This document shows positions 7,537 to 17,509 of a DNA stretch of 61,743 bases, in pieces. Position 1 is the first letter of the stretch. Every line of letters begins with the position of its first letter. The notes beneath the pieces were generated by a model. That model saw nothing but the letters and a program-made list of their open reading frames with translations. It made no database searches and was not told where the DNA came from. The translations under genes were made by a program, and so were the position numbers. Source of the stretch: DAOMOD01 sp964526035 (lineage in GTDB: Bacteria > Pseudomonadota > Gammaproteobacteria > Xanthomonadales > BPKI01); assembly GCA_964526035.1 (NCBI GenBank), contig CAZGKE010000001.1, positions 1-61,743 of the forward strand, read 5' to 3'.

Positions 7537-7983
7537 ATGACCATTTCCCGCTACAACCCGTGGAACGCCCGCAACTCGCTGCAAGACGAGATCAAGCAGG
7601 TGTTCGACCGTTTCGTCTCCGAAGACGGCAGCGACAACTCCAACGTCGTCACCAGCCAGTGGGCGCCGCGCGTTGATATCCGCGAGGAGGCCGACCGTTT
7701 CGTGATCCTGGCCGACATCCCGGGCGTCGATCCCAAGGACATCGACGTCAGCATGGACAAGGGCATTCTGTCGATCAAGGGCGAGCGTGCAGCTGAAGCC
7801 AAGGAGGAGACCGAACGCTACACGCGCGTGGAACGTTCGCATGGACTGTTCTACCGTCGCTTCGCGCTGCCTGACAGCGCCGACGCCGACGGCGTCAAGG
7901 CGAGCGGCAAGCACGGGGTGCTGGAGATTTCGATTCCCAAGCGACCGGAAAGCACTCCGCGACGAATCCAGGTCAACCACTGA
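7537..7983 (+). CDS. Small heat shock protein, Hsp20 family
   Basis: An ATP-independent holdase that binds unfolding proteins in the cytoplasm. Of 148 residues, the alpha-crystallin domain spans about 47-140 (WAPRVDIREEADRFVILADI to GVLEISIPKR) and ends with the ISIP (IXI) motif used for oligomer contacts. The start at 7537 is fixed by a strong GAGGAGG ribosome site at 7525-7531; the longer open frame upstream is noise. The cbpA gene follows on the same strand, so two chaperones are paired. A heat-shock-type promoter is proposed at 7474-7501. Confidence 0.95.
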   Translation: MTISRYNPWNARNSLQDEIKQVFDRFVSEDGSDNSNVVTSQWAPRVDIREEADRFVILADIPGVDPKDIDVSMDKGILSIKGERAAEAKEETERYTRVERSHGLFYRRFALPDSADADGVKASGKHGVLEISIPKRPESTPRRIQVNH

Positions 7984-8000
7984 TCCCTGCCATTGCGGCA

Positions 8001-8028
8001 AGCGCCCGCGGCCATCGCCGCGGGCGCT
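8001..8028 (+). terminator. Strong hairpin between hsp20 and cbpA
   Basis: A perfect 12-bp stem (AGCGCCCGCGGC with GCCGCGGGCGCT) and a four-base loop lie 17 bases after the hsp20 stop. No T-run follows, so it may stabilise the hsp20 message or reduce read-through rather than stop transcription outright. Confidence 0.5.
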
Positions 8029-8067
8029 GGCTGCATACTGGGCGACTGATTCCCCAAGGCGGTCTCG

Positions 8068-8925
8068 ATGGAGTTCAAGGACTACTACCAGACGCTCGGA
8101 GTCTCGCCGCAGGCGGGCGCCGACGAGATCAAGCGCGCCTATCGCAAGCTGGCGCGCAAGTATCACCCGGATGTCAGCAAGGAGCCCGGCGCCGAGGACA
8201 AGTTCAAGGCGCTCAACGAGGCCCACGAGGCGCTGCGCGATCCCAACCGTCGATCGGCATATGATCGCCTTCGGGCCAGCGGTTTTCGCCCTGGCGACCA
8301 GTTTCGACCGCCGCCCGATTTCGGCGATGGTTTCGACTTTGGCGATGTCGGCGGCGAGGGCGGGTTCAGCGATTTCTTCGAGTCCCTGTTCGGCCAGGGC
8401 CGCCGCCGTGCCGGGCCGCGCCGGGGACGTGATCGCGCCGCAGTGGTCGAGATCGATCTGGAAACGGCCTTCACCGGGGGCGTACAGCGCCTCAGTCTGC
8501 CCGAGGGCAAGACCCTTGAGGTCAAGATCCCCGCCGGGATTCTTCCGGGACAGCAGATCCGTCTAGGCGGGCAGGGGACGGCCGGTTCAGCCGGAGCCCC
8601 CGCCGGCGATCTACTTCTGGAGATTCGCTATCGGCCGCACCCCGGATTCGAAGTGGAGGGACGCAACGTGGTTCACCGCTTGCGATTGCCGCCGTGGATG
8701 GCAGCACTCGGCGGGGAAGTCGCGGTCCCGACGCTGGGCGGCAGCGTGGCCCTGCGTATTCCCGAGGGTTCGGGAAGCGGACGCAAGATGCGCCTGCGCG
8801 GGCGCGGGCTCCCCGGCAAGCCACCGGGAGACCAGTTGGTGGTGCTGGAAGTGGACGTCCCGCAGGCTGCCTCCGAAACGCAACGCAGCGCCTGGGAGGC
8901 GCTGCGCGATGCCTACGAGAAGTAG
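8068..8925 (+). CDS. cbpA: DnaJ-type co-chaperone, CbpA class
   Basis: 285 residues. The J domain is at 1-70 with the HPD tripeptide (KYHPDVSKE) that stimulates DnaK ATPase. A Gly/Phe-rich linker (about 85-115, FGDGFDFGDVGGEGG) follows, then the two C-terminal substrate-binding beta domains. There is no CXXCXGXG zinc region, which separates CbpA from DnaJ. It lies 84 bases after hsp20, suggesting joint stress expression, and ends 14 bases from the convergent receiver gene. Confidence 0.93.
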   Translation: MEFKDYYQTLGVSPQAGADEIKRAYRKLARKYHPDVSKEPGAEDKFKALNEAHEALRDPNRRSAYDRLRASGFRPGDQFRPPPDFGDGFDFGDVGGEGGFSDFFESLFGQGRRRAGPRRGRDRAAVVEIDLETAFTGGVQRLSLPEGKTLEVKIPAGILPGQQIRLGGQGTAGSAGAPAGDLLLEIRYRPHPGFEVEGRNVVHRLRLPPWMAALGGEVAVPTLGGSVALRIPEGSGSGRKMRLRGRGLPGKPPGDQLVVLEVDVPQAASETQRSAWEALRDAYEK

Positions 8926-8939
8926 TGGTTTCAGCAGCG

Positions 8940-9305
8940 TCAGCCGCCGACGTGTTCGCGAATGGTCTTGACCAGTTCGGCTTCGTTGACCGGCTTGGTG
9001 ATGTAGCCCTTGGCGCCCTGGCGCATGCCCCATACACGGTCGGTTTCTTGATCCTTGGTGGTGACCAGGATGACCGGAATGTGGCTGGTCTGCTCGTCGC
9101 GGCTGATCTGACGAGTCGCCTGGAAACCATTGAGGTTGGGCATGACCACATCCATGAGGATGAGATTCGGCTTGTCGCGCTTGGCCGCTTCCACGCCGGC
9201 CGCACCATCTTCGGCGGTCAGCGCTTCGTGACCCATCTTCTCGACAATGCGCTTGAGGCTGGCGAGCTGGGTCGGTGAATCGTCAACGATAAGGACTTTG
9301 GCCAT
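8940..9305 (-). CDS. pilH: Single-domain response regulator, PilH/CheY-like
   Basis: 121 residues, one receiver domain and no output domain. The acidic pair D8-D9, the phosphoacceptor D52 (LILMDVVMP), the TT of VTTKD and the Lys of YITKPV are all present. The overall pattern (VLIVDDSPTQ at the start, GAKGYITKP near the end) is closest to PilH of the twitching-motility chemosensory system, but no pil genes lie next to it, so the symbol is tentative. Start at 9303-9305 with GGAGA five bases upstream on the minus strand; the longer frame is not needed. Confidence 0.8.
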   Translation of the reverse strand: MAKVLIVDDSPTQLASLKRIVEKMGHEALTAEDGAAGVEAAKRDKPNLILMDVVMPNLNGFQATRQISRDEQTSHIPVILVTTKDQETDRVWGMRQGAKGYITKPVNEAELVKTIREHVGG

Positions 9306-9374
9306 GGGCTCTCCCCGAGGGGCTGGCGAACAGCGCAAGAGTCTAGCGGTTGCGGACCATGAACGCCATGCAGG

Positions 9375-10376
9375 CTAAATATTGACCAGCGTTCGACCGA
9401 AGGAGTCGCCCGCAAGCATTCGCTCGAAGATGTCGGGCAGGCCCTCGAGCCCGGTTTCACGCGTGGCAATGCGTGCCAGATGTGCGGGCTTCCAGGACGT
9501 CGAGAGGCGCCGCCAGACCTCGTCGCGCAGCTCGCGCGAGGTGCCTGCCGATGCAATTCCGAGCAGGCTCACGCCGCGGATGATGAAGGGCATCACCGTT
9601 GTCTGCAGGCCGATGCCGCCCGCCATTCCGCAGGAGGCGATGTTCCCGTATGGCTGGATCACCCGGGTGAGTCCGTTGAGCATGTCGCCGCCGACATTGT
9701 CGATGGCACCGGCCCAGCTGGTCGCCTCCAGCGGCTTTTCACCCCAGTACAGGTCTTTGCGTGAGATGCATTGCTGCGCACCCAGCTCCTGCAGGAAATC
9801 GAAGTGGTCGGTTTTGCCGGTGATGGCGTGGGCCTCGTAACCGGCCCGCGTGAGGATGTCGATGGCAAGCATGCCGACTCCACCCGTGGCGCCCGTGACC
9901 ACTACCGGTCCTAGTTCCGGGCGCTGCTCGTTCTGCTCCATGCGCAGCAATGCGAGGCCAGCGGTGAAACCTGCCGTCCCGAGAATCATCGACTCCTTGA
10001 GTTCAAGTCCCTGCGGCAGATGCACCGTCCATTTCGATTCCAGCCGCGCGTAGCCGGAGAATCCGCCATCGCGGGTCTCCGACAGACCGCAGCCGGTGCA
10101 GAGGACCGGATCGCCTTCGCGAAACGCAGGGTCGCTGCTGGCGACGACATGTCCGGCCACGTCGATGCCACCGACCAGGGGCGACTCGCGCAGGATGCGA
10201 CCCTTGCCGGTACCGGCCAGCGCGTCCTTGTAGTTGACGCTGGAATGAGCGACCTTGACGACCACCTCTCCGGGACTGAGGTCGTCCAGGGACAACGTCT
10301 CGATGCCGGCCTGGTGTGTGCCGGCTTCAGCGTGGATGCGGAAGGCTTGAAAGGAATCAGTGCTGGTCATGTCCAT
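9375..10376 (-). CDS. acuI: Acrylyl-CoA reductase-type quinone oxidoreductase (YhdH/AcuI)
   Basis: An NADPH-dependent medium-chain reductase; characterised relatives reduce acryloyl-CoA to propionyl-CoA. 333 residues, matching the family. Seen: substrate-side motif VNYKDALAGTGKGRI, GGIDVAGHVV, the Rossmann signature VVTGATGGVGMLAIDIL near residue 155, and the C-terminal GRTLVNI. No zinc-site cysteines, as expected. Two ATG codons (10374-10376 and 10368-10370) are possible starts. It lies downstream of lpd on the same strand with a 59-base gap, so possibly co-transcribed. The substrate here is not proven. Confidence 0.85.
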   Translation of the reverse strand: MDMTSTDSFQAFRIHAEAGTHQAGIETLSLDDLSPGEVVVKVAHSSVNYKDALAGTGKGRILRESPLVGGIDVAGHVVASSDPAFREGDPVLCTGCGLSETRDGGFSGYARLESKWTVHLPQGLELKESMILGTAGFTAGLALLRMEQNEQRPELGPVVVTGATGGVGMLAIDILTRAGYEAHAITGKTDHFDFLQELGAQQCISRKDLYWGEKPLEATSWAGAIDNVGGDMLNGLTRVIQPYGNIASCGMAGGIGLQTTVMPFIIRGVSLLGIASAGTSRELRDEVWRRLSTSWKPAHLARIATRETGLEGLPDIFERMLAGDSFGRTLVNI

Positions 10377-10435
10377 GGCCCTGCTGTGCGAAAGTTCTTG
10401 AGGAGCATCGGTCCGCGTAGGCTGCAGAGTTTCGT

Positions 10436-11860
<1,425 letters not shown>

Positions 11861-12214
11861 GGGTGGGAGCCTCGGTGTCTTGTAGGAATGGTTTCGCAGG
11901 GGTCAGGGCAGGAAAAATCCAGTTCCAGTAGTCAGTTCCAGCAGCCAGAAAAGCCCGTGTACCGACAGGGCACTGCTGTTTCCATCAGATCCGGTACGCG
12001 GATGCCCAAGGCAGAGCGATCAGTGACCAGCCCGCCNNNNNNNNNNNNNNNNNNNNNNNNNNNNNNNNNNNNNNNNNNNNNNNNNNNNNNNNNNNNNNNN
12101 NNNNNNNNNNNNNNNNNNNNNNNNNNNNNNNNNNNNCTGGTACTCGCTTCCAAGCTACTCGGACCGTGCCAAAGGTTGATTCAGTGTGTTGAGGCGTACC
12201 CTGCCACAGCGGCA
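11861..12214. other. Incomplete sucB-lpd intergenic region
   Basis: About 250 readable bases flank a 100-N gap. I see no credible gene: the frames that cross the N run are artefacts. A short tandem echo (AGTTCCAGTAGTC then AGTTCCAGCAGCC, about 11921-11947) is the only pattern. In most relatives sucB and lpd are closely spaced, so extra sequence or a repeat probably broke the assembly here. Confidence 0.6.
12037..12136. other. Assembly gap of 100 N
   Basis: Exactly 100 N, the conventional filler for a join of unknown length. It lies between sucB and lpd. Confidence 0.99.
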
Positions 12215-13459
12215 CTACAGTCCCAACAACATCCGATGCGGATTCTCCAGCTGGTTCTTGATGTCGACCAGGAACAATACCGCGTCCTTGCCGTCGACGA
12301 TGCGATGGTCATAGCTCAGGGCGATGTACATCATCGGCGCGGCGACAATCTGGCCGTCCTCGACTACTGGCCGCTCCTTGATGGTGTGCATGCCGAGGAT
12401 CGCCGACTGCGGCGGATTGACGATGGGGGTCGACATCAGCGAGCCGAAGGTGCCTCCGTTGGTGATGGTGAACGTGCCGCCCTGCAGGTCGTCCAGGCTC
12501 AGCTTGCCGTTGCGCGCCTTGGTCGCATAGTCGCCGATGGCCTTCTCGACCTCGGCGAAGCCCATGCTCTCGGCGTTGCGCAGCACCGGTGTGACCAGGC
12601 CCTTTTCAGTGGCCACCGCGATGGAGATGTCTGCGTAACCGTGGTAGATGATGTCGCTGCCGTCGACCGAGGCGTTGACCACCGGAAAGCGCTGCAGGGC
12701 GTTGGCCGCGGCCTTGACGAAAAAGCTCATGAAACCGAGCTTGATGCCATGCGTTTTCTCGAACGCCTCGCCCATCGCCTTGCGCATCTTCACCACCTGC
12801 GCCAGGTTGATTTCGTTGAACGAGGTCAGCATGGCGATGGAGTTCTTGGACTCCATCAGTCGCTCGGCGATGCGCGTGCGGATGCGCGTCATCGGCACGC
12901 GCTGCTCGGAGCGAGCGCCCCCGGGCACGGTCAACGGCTCGGCGGCCTTGGCATTACCCGCGGGCTTTGACTCGCCACGCATGAAATTGATCAGGTCCTC
13001 CTTGGTGACGCGGCCATCACGTCCGCTGCCCTCGACCTTGGCCGGGTCGATGCCGTGCTCTTCGGCGACGCGGCGTCCGGCCGGCGAGAGTTCCGAGAGA
13101 TCGGCGTCGTCGCCTTCGGCCTTTGCAGTGGTCTGCTTGCTGTCTTCGGCATCGACGGACTTTTCCGCCTTCTCCGCCTTCTTGTCGTCGCCTGCCTTCG
13201 GTTCCCGCTTGGCAGGCGATGCCCCGGCCTCGACGACAGCAATGAGTTCCTGGCTGCCCACGACGTCACCGGTCTGCTTGAGGATCTCCTTCAACACGCC
13301 GTCCGCGGGTGCGGGCACCTCGAGCACCACCTTGTCGGTCTCCAGATCAACCAGGTTCTCGTCGCGCGTCACGGCGTCGCCCACCTTCTTGTGCCAGGTG
13401 GCGATGGTGGCGTCGGAGACCGATTCGGGCAGGACGGGGACTTTGACTTCGATGCTCAT
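12215..13459 (-). CDS. sucB: 2-oxoglutarate dehydrogenase E2, dihydrolipoyl succinyltransferase
   Basis: The core of the 2-oxoglutarate dehydrogenase complex; moves the succinyl group from E1 to CoA. 414 residues. One lipoyl domain at 1-78 with the lipoylated K43 in ETDKVV; a charged Ala/Lys/Glu linker (85-120); the peripheral-subunit binding domain at about 120-155 (LSPAGRRVAEEHGIDP); and the acyltransferase domain ending with the catalytic SYDHRIVDGKDAV. Start at 13457-13459, 28 bases after the sucA stop, so the two are surely co-transcribed. Confidence 0.97.
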   Translation of the reverse strand: MSIEVKVPVLPESVSDATIATWHKKVGDAVTRDENLVDLETDKVVLEVPAPADGVLKEILKQTGDVVGSQELIAVVEAGASPAKREPKAGDDKKAEKAEKSVDAEDSKQTTAKAEGDDADLSELSPAGRRVAEEHGIDPAKVEGSGRDGRVTKEDLINFMRGESKPAGNAKAAEPLTVPGGARSEQRVPMTRIRTRIAERLMESKNSIAMLTSFNEINLAQVVKMRKAMGEAFEKTHGIKLGFMSFFVKAAANALQRFPVVNASVDGSDIIYHGYADISIAVATEKGLVTPVLRNAESMGFAEVEKAIGDYATKARNGKLSLDDLQGGTFTITNGGTFGSLMSTPIVNPPQSAILGMHTIKERPVVEDGQIVAAPMMYIALSYDHRIVDGKDAVLFLVDIKNQLENPHRMLLGL

Positions 13460-13487
13460 CGGGTGCGGATCCTGAAACGGTTGGAGT

Positions 13488-16331
13488 TCATTCGGGTGGG
13501 TGCTCGCCTTCGAGCTCGCCGGTCAGCGCCTTCTCGACCAGCGCGGCCTGTTCTTCGACATGGGTGCTGTAGTGCCCGGTTGCCGGCGCCGGCGAGCGCA
13601 CTCGGCCGACGTAGTGCAGCGTGTGCCTTTCGGAAATGCAGAAATGGAGGTGGTGGCGGATCTGGAACCAGGCCCCCTGGTTCATCGGCTCTTCCTGGCA
13701 CCAGACCACGTCCTTCGCGGCGGGGAATCGCGCCAACTCCTCTTTCAGTTCGGCGCGCGGGAACGGATACAGCTGCTCCACGCGCACCAGCGCGACGTCC
13801 TTCAGCTTGCGCTCGCCGTGGCTTTCCAGCAGGTCGTAGTAGACCTTGCCGCTGCACACCACCACGCGCTTGACCTTCCTTGGATCGGCGGCGCAGGTGT
13901 CGGGAATCAGGGTATGGAAGCGACCCTCGCTCAGGTCGTCCAGTGTCGATACCGACTGCTTGTTGCGCAACATGCTCTTCGGGGTCATCACGATCAGCGG
14001 CTTGCGCACGCGACGCTTCATCTGCCTGCGCAGCATGTGGAACATCTGCGCCGGCGTGGTCGGCACGCAGACCTGGATGTTCTCCAGCGCACACAGCTGC
14101 AGGAAGCGCTCCAGCCGTGCGGAGCTGTGTTCGGGCCCCTGGCCTTCGTATCCATGCGGCAGGAACAGCACCAGCCCGCACAGACGTCCCCACTTGGCCT
14201 CGCCCGAGGTGATGAACTGGTCGATCACGACCTGCGCCCCGTTGCCGAAGTCGCCGAACTGAGCCTCCCAAATGACCAGGGTGCCGGGGTCGGCGGTGGA
14301 GTAGCCGTACTCGAAGGCCATCACCGCCTCCTCGCTCAGCAGCGAGTCGATGATGGCCATCGCGCCGGGTTCGGGATTGACGCGAATCAGCGGCGTTACG
14401 GTCTCGCCGCTTTGCTGGTCGTGCAGCGTCGAATGACGATGGAAGAAGGTGCCGCGACCGGAATCCTGCCCGACCAGGCGCAGCTTGAAGCCCTCGTCGA
14501 GCAGGGTGGCATAGGCCAGGTTCTCGGCAAAGCCCCAGTCCATCGGCAGTTCCCCGCTGGCCATCTTGAGCCGGTCGGCCATGATCTTGGCGACGCGCGA
14601 GTGCAACTGCATGCCTTCGGGCACGCGCAGGATGGTGTCGGAGAGCTGGTCGAGGCGCTTGCGCTCGACGTGGGTGTCGGCGGTTTCAGTGAGCGACGAG
14701 CCAAGATGCGGCGACCAGTCCACCACGAAGTTGTCGCGCAAGTTGCCATCGAGGTCGGCGACGACGCGGCCCTCGTCCATGGCCTGGCGGTAGGTGTCGG
14801 TCATGGCCTTGGCGTCGTCCGCCGGCACTACGCCGTCGGCGGCGAGGCGATCGGCATACAGCTCGCGGGTCGACTTGCGGCTGCGGATGTTCTGGTACAT
14901 CAGCGGCTGCGTGGCGGCGGGTTCATCGGCTTCATTGTGGCCGTGACGGCGGTAGCAGACCAGGTCGATCACCACATCCTTGTTGAAGGTCTGTCGGTAG
15001 TCGAAAGCCATCTGCGCGCAGAACACGACGGCTTCCGGATCATCGCCATTTACGTGCAGTACCGGGGCGTTGACCATCTTGGCGACGTCGGTGCAGTAGA
15101 GCGTGGAGCGCGCTTCCCTGGGATCGCTGATGGTGAAGCCGACCTGATTGTTGATGACCACGTGGATGGTACCGCCGACGGCAAAGCCGCGCGCCTGCGA
15201 CATGTTGAAAAGCTCGGCGACCACACCCTGTCCGGCGAATGCGGCATCGCCATGAATCAGCACCGGAACTACCTGCTGGCGGGCATCGTCTCGGCGACGT
15301 GTCTGGCGCGCACGTACCGAGCCGGTCACCACCGGGTCGATGATCTCCAGGTGGGACGGATTGAATCCGAGCACCAGGTGGACGGTGCCACCGGGCGTGC
15401 GCACATCCGACGAGAAGCCCATGTGGTATTTCACATCGCCGGTGTGCGCCGGATCTCGCGGCAGATCGTCATGCTTGCCCTCGAACTCGGCGAACAGCTG
15501 CTGAGGCGGCTTGCCGAGCACGTTGACCAGCACGTTGAGGCGGCCGCGATGGGCCATGCCCATGACCATTTCGCGCACCTTTCCGGCACCGGCCTGGCGC
15601 ACCAGTTCATCGATGAGCGGAATGAGGCTGTCGCCGCCCTCCAGCGAGAAGCGCTTCTGGCCAACGTACTTGGTGTGCAGGTAGCGCTCCATGCCCTCGG
15701 CCGCGGTCAGCCGATCGAGGATGTGGCGACGCTCCTCGGGCTTGAAGTCGAAGCGGCCGCCGGCGCGCTCCAGGCGTTCGTAGATCCAGCGCCGCTGGGT
15801 GGCGTCGCTGATGTGCATGAATTCGGCGCCGATGCTGTCGGTGTAGGTGCGCTTGAGCAGGTCGAGCAGGTCGCGCAGTTTCATGCGCGACGGCCCGGTC
15901 AGGGTGCCGGTACCGAACTCCGTGCCGAGGTCGGCAGGGCTCAGACCGTGGAACTGCAGGTCGAGATCGGGTGCTGGCGGCTTCTGCCACATGCCCAGCG
16001 GATCGATATCGGCATGCAGGTGGCCGCGCGAGCGGTAGGCAGTGAGCAGACGCAGCACGCCAGCCTGTTGCCCGGCAAATGCCTGGTCGACAGGCGCCGC
16101 TGCGCCTGCAGCGCCGTTGCGGCGGACTGGATTGGCGAACGCGGCGACGATTGGGCCGTGCGCGACGTCACCGGCCTCGCGCCCCTTGAGCTGGTCGAAA
16201 TAGCTGCGCCAGGCCGACGTCACCGACGCCGGATCAGCCAGCCAGGACTCGTACAGTTCTTCGACGAAGGCGGCATTGCCGCCGGAGATGTGCGATGACT
16301 GGCGAAACGCTTCGATCTTGGAGCTGCTCAC
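13488..16331 (-). CDS. sucA: 2-oxoglutarate dehydrogenase E1
   Basis: A thiamine-diphosphate enzyme that decarboxylates 2-oxoglutarate in the TCA cycle. 947 residues, normal for the family. The N-terminal E2-docking segment (FVEELYESWLADPASV) is followed by the characteristic HRGRLNVLVNVLGK, the ThDP motif from GDAAFAGQGVV to NNQVGFT, and the transketolase-like C-terminal half (EAQFGDFGNGAQVVIDQFI, GYEGQGPEHSSARLERFL). The start is GTG at 16329-16331, fitting the usual N-terminus MSSSKIEAF. It heads the sucA-sucB-lpd unit. The leader carries an inverted repeat and a hairpin, listed separately. Confidence 0.97.
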   Translation of the reverse strand: MSSSKIEAFRQSSHISGGNAAFVEELYESWLADPASVTSAWRSYFDQLKGREAGDVAHGPIVAAFANPVRRNGAAGAAAPVDQAFAGQQAGVLRLLTAYRSRGHLHADIDPLGMWQKPPAPDLDLQFHGLSPADLGTEFGTGTLTGPSRMKLRDLLDLLKRTYTDSIGAEFMHISDATQRRWIYERLERAGGRFDFKPEERRHILDRLTAAEGMERYLHTKYVGQKRFSLEGGDSLIPLIDELVRQAGAGKVREMVMGMAHRGRLNVLVNVLGKPPQQLFAEFEGKHDDLPRDPAHTGDVKYHMGFSSDVRTPGGTVHLVLGFNPSHLEIIDPVVTGSVRARQTRRRDDARQQVVPVLIHGDAAFAGQGVVAELFNMSQARGFAVGGTIHVVINNQVGFTISDPREARSTLYCTDVAKMVNAPVLHVNGDDPEAVVFCAQMAFDYRQTFNKDVVIDLVCYRRHGHNEADEPAATQPLMYQNIRSRKSTRELYADRLAADGVVPADDAKAMTDTYRQAMDEGRVVADLDGNLRDNFVVDWSPHLGSSLTETADTHVERKRLDQLSDTILRVPEGMQLHSRVAKIMADRLKMASGELPMDWGFAENLAYATLLDEGFKLRLVGQDSGRGTFFHRHSTLHDQQSGETVTPLIRVNPEPGAMAIIDSLLSEEAVMAFEYGYSTADPGTLVIWEAQFGDFGNGAQVVIDQFITSGEAKWGRLCGLVLFLPHGYEGQGPEHSSARLERFLQLCALENIQVCVPTTPAQMFHMLRRQMKRRVRKPLIVMTPKSMLRNKQSVSTLDDLSEGRFHTLIPDTCAADPRKVKRVVVCSGKVYYDLLESHGERKLKDVALVRVEQLYPFPRAELKEELARFPAAKDVVWCQEEPMNQGAWFQIRHHLHFCISERHTLHYVGRVRSPAPATGHYSTHVEEQAALVEKALTGELEGEHPPE

Positions 16332-16347
16332 GATGGGTCCGTATCAA

Positions 16348-16369
16348 AAGCGCGCCTAGGGGCGCGCTT
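16348..16369 (-). promoter_or_regulatory. Terminator-like hairpin in the sucA leader
   Basis: On the minus strand a 9-bp stem (AAGCGCGCC with GGCGCGCTT) and a four-base loop are followed by two more T residues, giving a short T-run of four. It lies 17 bases before the sucA start and downstream of the proposed promoter, so it could attenuate transcription or affect ribosome access. Confidence 0.45.
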
Positions 16370-16420
16370 GCGGGTGCGTAGCTGGAAACTGCCGGGCAAA
16401 AAGGCAGAAACGGGCCCAAA

Positions 16421-16461
16421 AGTATAACCGTTTCGCCGATTGGTGCGATGCGGCGAAACGG
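16421..16461 (-). promoter_or_regulatory. 11-bp inverted repeat abutting the sucA -10 box
   Basis: CCGTTTCGCCG (16428-16438) and CGGCGAAACGG (16451-16461) are perfect inverted copies 12 bases apart. On the minus strand the repeat runs straight into TTATACTTTT, holding a -10-like TATACT (16421-16426). No good -35 box is present. Two readings: a regulator site covering the sucA promoter, or an intrinsic terminator of the upstream roxA-acetyltransferase unit with the promoter in its T-rich tail. Confidence 0.5.
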
Positions 16462-16552
16462 CCAGCGCGTGACAGCGGGCAGCGCCAGACGGGGCAGGCG
16501 AGGGCGTCGTCGGACGCGGCCGGCCCGGCGTGAGACGGTTAGAAGCTGCGCC

Positions 16553-17509
16553 TCAAACCGTGAGCTTGCGGAGTTCGTCGCACGGCCGGCCACGCTCCCA
16601 GACTTCCTCGAACGCCTTGAGCAGATCACGGTGCCGGCCGGGGGCGTAGGTGTCGCCGTCGCCGTCAAAACGGCTGCCCAGGGTGCGATGGTAGAAGCCT
16701 CCACGGTCGTTGACGATCTGGGCTCCGACCAGCTGGCTTTCATCTTCGCTGCCCGGTTTGCGGAACTGGAAGACGCTTGTGAGGCGTTGCGCCAGCGGGA
16801 TCAGCCGATGATTGGCATTCACTGCGGCCCGTGGGTCGTGGACCAGGATTCGGATGCGTGCGCCCCGTCCGCTTGTGGCCAGCAGCTTCAGAGCCTCCAG
16901 TACCTGTTCCTGATCCAGGAACCCGCTTTCGAGATCGGGAGTGATGACGGCAAGTTCGCGCCGCGCCAGCCCGATCAGCTTGAGTGCGAGCATGGTGGCG
17001 CCTTCGCGATCGAGGATCTTGACCGGATCCTTGGGAGCCGGTGGCGGGGGCGGCGGCCGGTCGGGCGCCACGCGGGGACCGAAAGCCAGGCGCATGACGA
17101 AGTGCGGAATGCCGGCTTCCAGGAACTCGTCGCCTTCCGTTGCGAAGCCGAAGCGCTCGTAGAAGCGTCGCGCGCTGGATTGCGCATGACACCAGACCGC
17201 CTCCATTCCCGCGTCATGGGCCATGTCCATCAGCGCCTGCAGGATCACGCTCCCGACGCCGCGCTCGCGCCAGTCGGCCAGTACCGCCATGCGACCGATC
17301 TTGCCCTCTGGATCGAGGCGTCCGGTGCCGATGGGACGATGCTGAAGATCGCGGACCACGACATGTCGGCACAGTGGATCCTGATCGTCCCATTCCTCCT
17401 CGATCGGCACCTGCTGTTCCTGGATGAAGACCTTGTCACGCACATGGCGCAGGATCTCCTGGTCCGTTTCCCAATGCGCCACTTCCAGATAGAACTCAGA
17501 GGGAATCAT
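16553..17509 (-). CDS. GNAT acetyltransferase fused to a phospholipase-D-like C-terminal domain
   Basis: 318 residues. An ElaA-like GNAT domain fills about 1-141 (HVRDKVFIQEQQVPIEEEWD, RIGR-type acetyl-CoA loop WRERGVGSVI, ARRFYERFGF). A proline hinge (PPPPPPAP) leads to about 155-318, a separate domain often placed beside this GNAT in xanthomonads; its IRILVHDPRAAVNANHRLIPL and GGFYHRTLGSRFDGDG segments recall the phospholipase-D fold, but the HKD motif is not intact. The start overlaps the roxA stop by 4 bases (ATGA), so the two are translationally coupled. Substrates unknown. Confidence 0.8.
   Translation of the reverse strand: MIPSEFYLEVAHWETDQEILRHVRDKVFIQEQQVPIEEEWDDQDPLCRHVVVRDLQHRPIGTGRLDPEGKIGRMAVLADWRERGVGSVILQALMDMAHDAGMEAVWCHAQSSARRFYERFGFATEGDEFLEAGIPHFVMRLAFGPRVAPDRPPPPPPAPKDPVKILDREGATMLALKLIGLARRELAVITPDLESGFLDQEQVLEALKLLATSGRGARIRILVHDPRAAVNANHRLIPLAQRLTSVFQFRKPGSEDESQLVGAQIVNDRGGFYHRTLGSRFDGDGDTYAPGRHRDLLKAFEEVWERGRPCDELRKLTV

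Noticed and set aside
13500..16298. A 932-codon open frame antisense to sucA
   Set aside because: It mirrors sucA codon by codon, has no family motif, and is explained by high GC at third positions. The opposite strand encodes a complete, conserved enzyme.
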